A stretch of 64,000 nucleotides of DNA from Marinomonas maritima (GTDB taxonomy: Bacteria > Pseudomonadota > Gammaproteobacteria > Pseudomonadales > Marinomonadaceae). Positions 62,000 through 64,000 of the stretch are shown in pieces. The translations under genes were made by a program, and so were the position numbers. Under the pieces are notes generated by a model. It saw only the letters and a list, made by a program, of their open reading frames with translations, was not told the DNA's origin and did no database searches. The stretch covers positions 1,193,501-1,257,500 of the forward strand of contig NZ_JAMZEG020000002.1 in the NCBI RefSeq assembly GCF_024435075.2, written 5' to 3'. Numbering within the stretch: position 1 is the first letter of the stretch; each line of letters opens with the position of its first letter.

Positions 62000-62875
62000 C
62001 TAATAATCCAACGCCATCTGTGCCATCTTCATTGTATTTTCAAACGACGCACAGCCAGCGATAAACAAGCCGTTATGACAGAACATGGCGTCATCTAATC
62101 CAGTAACATCTTGTAATTCTTTATCAGACAACCCAGCCCACGGCTGTGGTAGTTTTTTACGGTCTTCAAATGAGCCTAATTCGACTGGCACGGTTTGTAT
62201 ACGCCATTGCCCTGTTTGCGACGGATATACCATAAACAATGCGTCTTGCGATAATTTAAGCACGGTGGTTTTCCATGGCGTGTATTGTTCTAACACAATC
62301 ACTCTTGGATCAATGGCTTTTTCTATGGCGCTTGCTACGATTGTTTTTGCGCTAACACCACCACTTGCTGACGCAATGAATCGAGTTAATATGCGTGATG
62401 CAAATGCAACGGCTTCATCAAAACACGCATCAAAATCGCCTTCTTCTTGCCATGTAGGATTAAACATTGAGATGGTTTGACTAAGGCTAATGCCTGTTGC
62501 TACACCTTCTACATGTCCACAATCTATTGCGTCGATGGTCGATACTAAATTTTTATCTAGTGAGTTGGCTACCTCTTGATTGCCTGCGCATATTTCGAGA
62601 CCGTATTTTTGCCAAATTAACCCAAATGATGAAAACGGAATACCGTTTTCTCGTGCGCCTGCGCCACCTTTCTGATGATGATCAAATCGGCCTTTTTCTG
62701 GGTCGTATATTCCACCTACGTCTAACACTATGTCGGCTTTGGCCATTACGTCTAAATCACGTGTGCGTATTAATTCTACAGATGGAAAAATGGTTTTAAG
62801 TGCCGCGACACTAAATACGTCGTCTGCGTGAAAGTTTCCGTTGTGCGTTGCGATTATTTGAGTTTGTTGGGACAT
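62000..62875 (-). CDS. MYG1 family protein (UPF0160)
   Basis: 291 residues from ATG 62875 (MSQQTQIIATHNGNFHADDV), the family start; the frame extends 14 residues more. Features: HNGNFHADDVFSVAALK, RFDHHQKGG (DHH-like metal motif), STIDAIDCGHVEG and a C-terminal WAGLSDKELQDVTGL. Eukaryotic MYG1 is an exonuclease; bacterial members are presumed metal-dependent hydrolases. Stands alone with a terminator. Confidence 0.9.
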   Translation of the reverse strand: MSQQTQIIATHNGNFHADDVFSVAALKTIFPSVELIRTRDLDVMAKADIVLDVGGIYDPEKGRFDHHQKGGAGARENGIPFSSFGLIWQKYGLEICAGNQEVANSLDKNLVSTIDAIDCGHVEGVATGISLSQTISMFNPTWQEEGDFDACFDEAVAFASRILTRFIASASGGVSAKTIVASAIEKAIDPRVIVLEQYTPWKTTVLKLSQDALFMVYPSQTGQWRIQTVPVELGSFEDRKKLPQPWAGLSDKELQDVTGLDDAMFCHNGLFIAGCASFENTMKMAQMALDY

Positions 62876-63340
62876 TCTATAGTCTCTTTTATTGGTATTG
62901 CACTTAACAGCACACACGTATTAAGGGGCGCGATACTACTGAGCTTTAAGGGTGAGTAAAACCGTCATTTTACAGTATCAATGACGAACTTGAACCCTTC
63001 AGGTAAAACTAAATACGTCCCTCACTAACCAGAACGTTCTGTTTTTGATGAAGAACTCACGTGATGCAAACCCTGTTTTCATCAACCCAATAAGAGATGA
63101 TCATTATTCCCAGAAAATCACGCACTCTTCCTATTACGAATTCTCATTTTCTCACTTCCATTTATGTTTTAACGGCAACCCTCACGAATTATCAATCTTT
63201 ACGATCCAATAACGGGCTTACAGGTTATTAATAATGAAGCGTATAAAAAATACCACGAGAACATGATATCTATACTTCATTGCTTTGGTGGGAGCGTTGA
63301 TTGTAAGTGGCGTCTTTCAACCTATTTCAGTCATTACCAT
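62876..63340. other. Gene-free stretch with palindrome and decayed short frames
   Basis: About 465 bases between MYG1 and the DUF2306-like gene. It holds CAGAACGTTCTG, a perfect 12-bp palindrome at 63030-63041, and a short membrane-like frame (63234-63362) broken by an in-frame TGA. Possibly the remains of a lost gene or regulator site. No standard gene found. Confidence 0.5.
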
Positions 63341-64000
63341 TTATTTAGTTGACTCGCCGTAAGCCGCAAATTTATCGCGGGAAAAAAACAGAATTTGGGT
63401 TATCCAATACAAGATGGTGAGCAGTATGAGCAGTGTCGGTACCGCTACGATGAATAACAGTTGCTCTTCCTGCATGTTCTTAACATTAGCCCCCATCATT
63501 TTCACGATTTTGTCGGTGAATGCTAATGCCGTCCATATCAGTGAAAAGCCAATGCGCCAGACATGTCGAATAATGCGTTGAGTACCTGAAAGACCTAAAC
63601 AGTAAAGGTTGCGGATATCCCCCAGAGCACACAGAATCGCTAAACCACCCCAAATCAAATAGGCAAAAGGCGTCTCAACCTCTTGCCAACCCATACTGAT
63701 AAAAAATGCAGTAATGGCGAAACCGACAATCCATATCAAAGCAGTTACTTCCAGGAAGCCAGTTTCATACTTTTTATGATGCACCGTTAACCAGGCGGTA
63801 AATACGGTATACAGGACGATTGCACCCAACATCATGTCACCGATGGAGTTTTTGAGGTAAGCGGCTACAATACCCGAAATCAGCATGACCATCATGAATA
63901 CAGTAAAATAGGAGCCTGCTTTTCTATGTAATGCGCTGCCTTTCTTGGCGAACATGGCAACAACAGCGCTCACCAAAACGAGCGTTCCCGCGGGGGCATG
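63341..64000 (-). CDS. DUF2306-like membrane protein (start beyond window)
   Basis: At least 219 residues; the frame is open to the right edge (HAPAGTLVLVSAVV...) so the true start lies outside. About six hydrophobic helices. The segment FAKKGSALHRKAGSYFTVFM resembles DUF2306 and similar small integral-membrane families (..GSPLHRRAGRVF..). Function unknown. A start at TTG 63976 would lose the first helix, so I treat the gene as partial. Confidence 0.75.
   Translation of the reverse strand, partial: HAPAGTLVLVSAVVAMFAKKGSALHRKAGSYFTVFMMVMLISGIVAAYLKNSIGDMMLGAIVLYTVFTAWLTVHHKKYETGFLEVTALIWIVGFAITAFFISMGWQEVETPFAYLIWGGLAILCALGDIRNLYCLGLSGTQRIIRHVWRIGFSLIWTALAFTDKIVKMMGANVKNMQEEQLLFIVAVPTLLILLTILYWITQILFFSRDKFAAYGESTK

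Noticed and set aside
62085..62480. A 131-codon plus-strand frame
   Set aside because: It is antisense to the well-supported MYG1 gene and has no recognisable features.

Overview
This is a gammaproteobacterial chromosome segment with moderately low GC. Gene order (rnpB-mraZ-rsmH-ftsL-ftsI-murE; tsaE-amiB-mutL-miaA-hfq-hflX-hflK-hflC-DUF2065-hisZ-purA; orn/rsgA/motBA/psd; queA-tgt-yajC-secD-secF) and the glycine betaine monooxygenase genes point to a marine, Pseudomonas-related lineage. Marinomonas or another member of the Oceanospirillales is my best inference. No phage, transposase, integrase or CRISPR array was seen.

Layout. 1-4.4 kb: head of the division and cell-wall cluster on the minus strand, headed by mraZ with a 10-bp-period MraZ operator. 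4.5-7.1 kb: RNase P RNA gene with promoter and terminator, then a CpxA/CpxR-like two-component pair. 7.2-18.7 kb: a long minus-strand housekeeping run from tsaE to purA. 18.8-25.7 kb: a frameshifted TauE/SafE permease, orn, rsgA, the motAB stator genes, an HDOD protein and psd. 25.7-31.4 kb: secF/secD/yajC/tgt/queA, then a tRNA-Leu(CAA) gene. 31.5-38.4 kb: accessory metabolic genes (VOC protein, EamA permease, nitronate monooxygenase-like, FMN reductase, GtrA, pirin) and a second two-component system. 38.6-41 kb: a GT2/GT39 glycosyltransferase pair, divergent from that system. 41.1-45.4 kb: a glycine betaine catabolism module (gbdR, gbcB, gbcA).

45.5-64 kb is accessory territory: several AraC/GlxA/LysR regulators, pssA, an isochorismatase, a DUF1127 protein, DinB, a RelE/ParE-type toxin-antitoxin pair between imperfect direct repeats, a YjbR protein, a decayed MarR/Acg-nitroreductase pair, an RstA/RstB-like system followed by an outer-membrane barrel protein, a YHS protein, a GNAT acetyltransferase, a lipase-like lipoprotein, a MYG1 protein and a DUF2306-like membrane protein cut by the window edge.

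How the genes work together. The left half is core biology: septal wall synthesis, tRNA and RNA processing, mismatch repair, membrane protease control, protein export and the flagellar motor. psd and pssA together give the two committed steps to phosphatidylethanolamine. Envelope sensing recurs three times (CpxAR-like, PmrAB/QseBC-like, RstAB-like), twice beside genes that would alter the envelope. The most unusual items are the RstB-like kinase whose periplasmic sensor is internally duplicated, the toxin-antitoxin cassette between repeats, the collapsed MarR/nitroreductase locus, and an intrinsic terminator inside the yajC-secDF operon. I did not find a clearly novel multi-gene system. Start sites were often moved inward from the longest reading frame on the basis of ribosome-binding sites or family N-termini.
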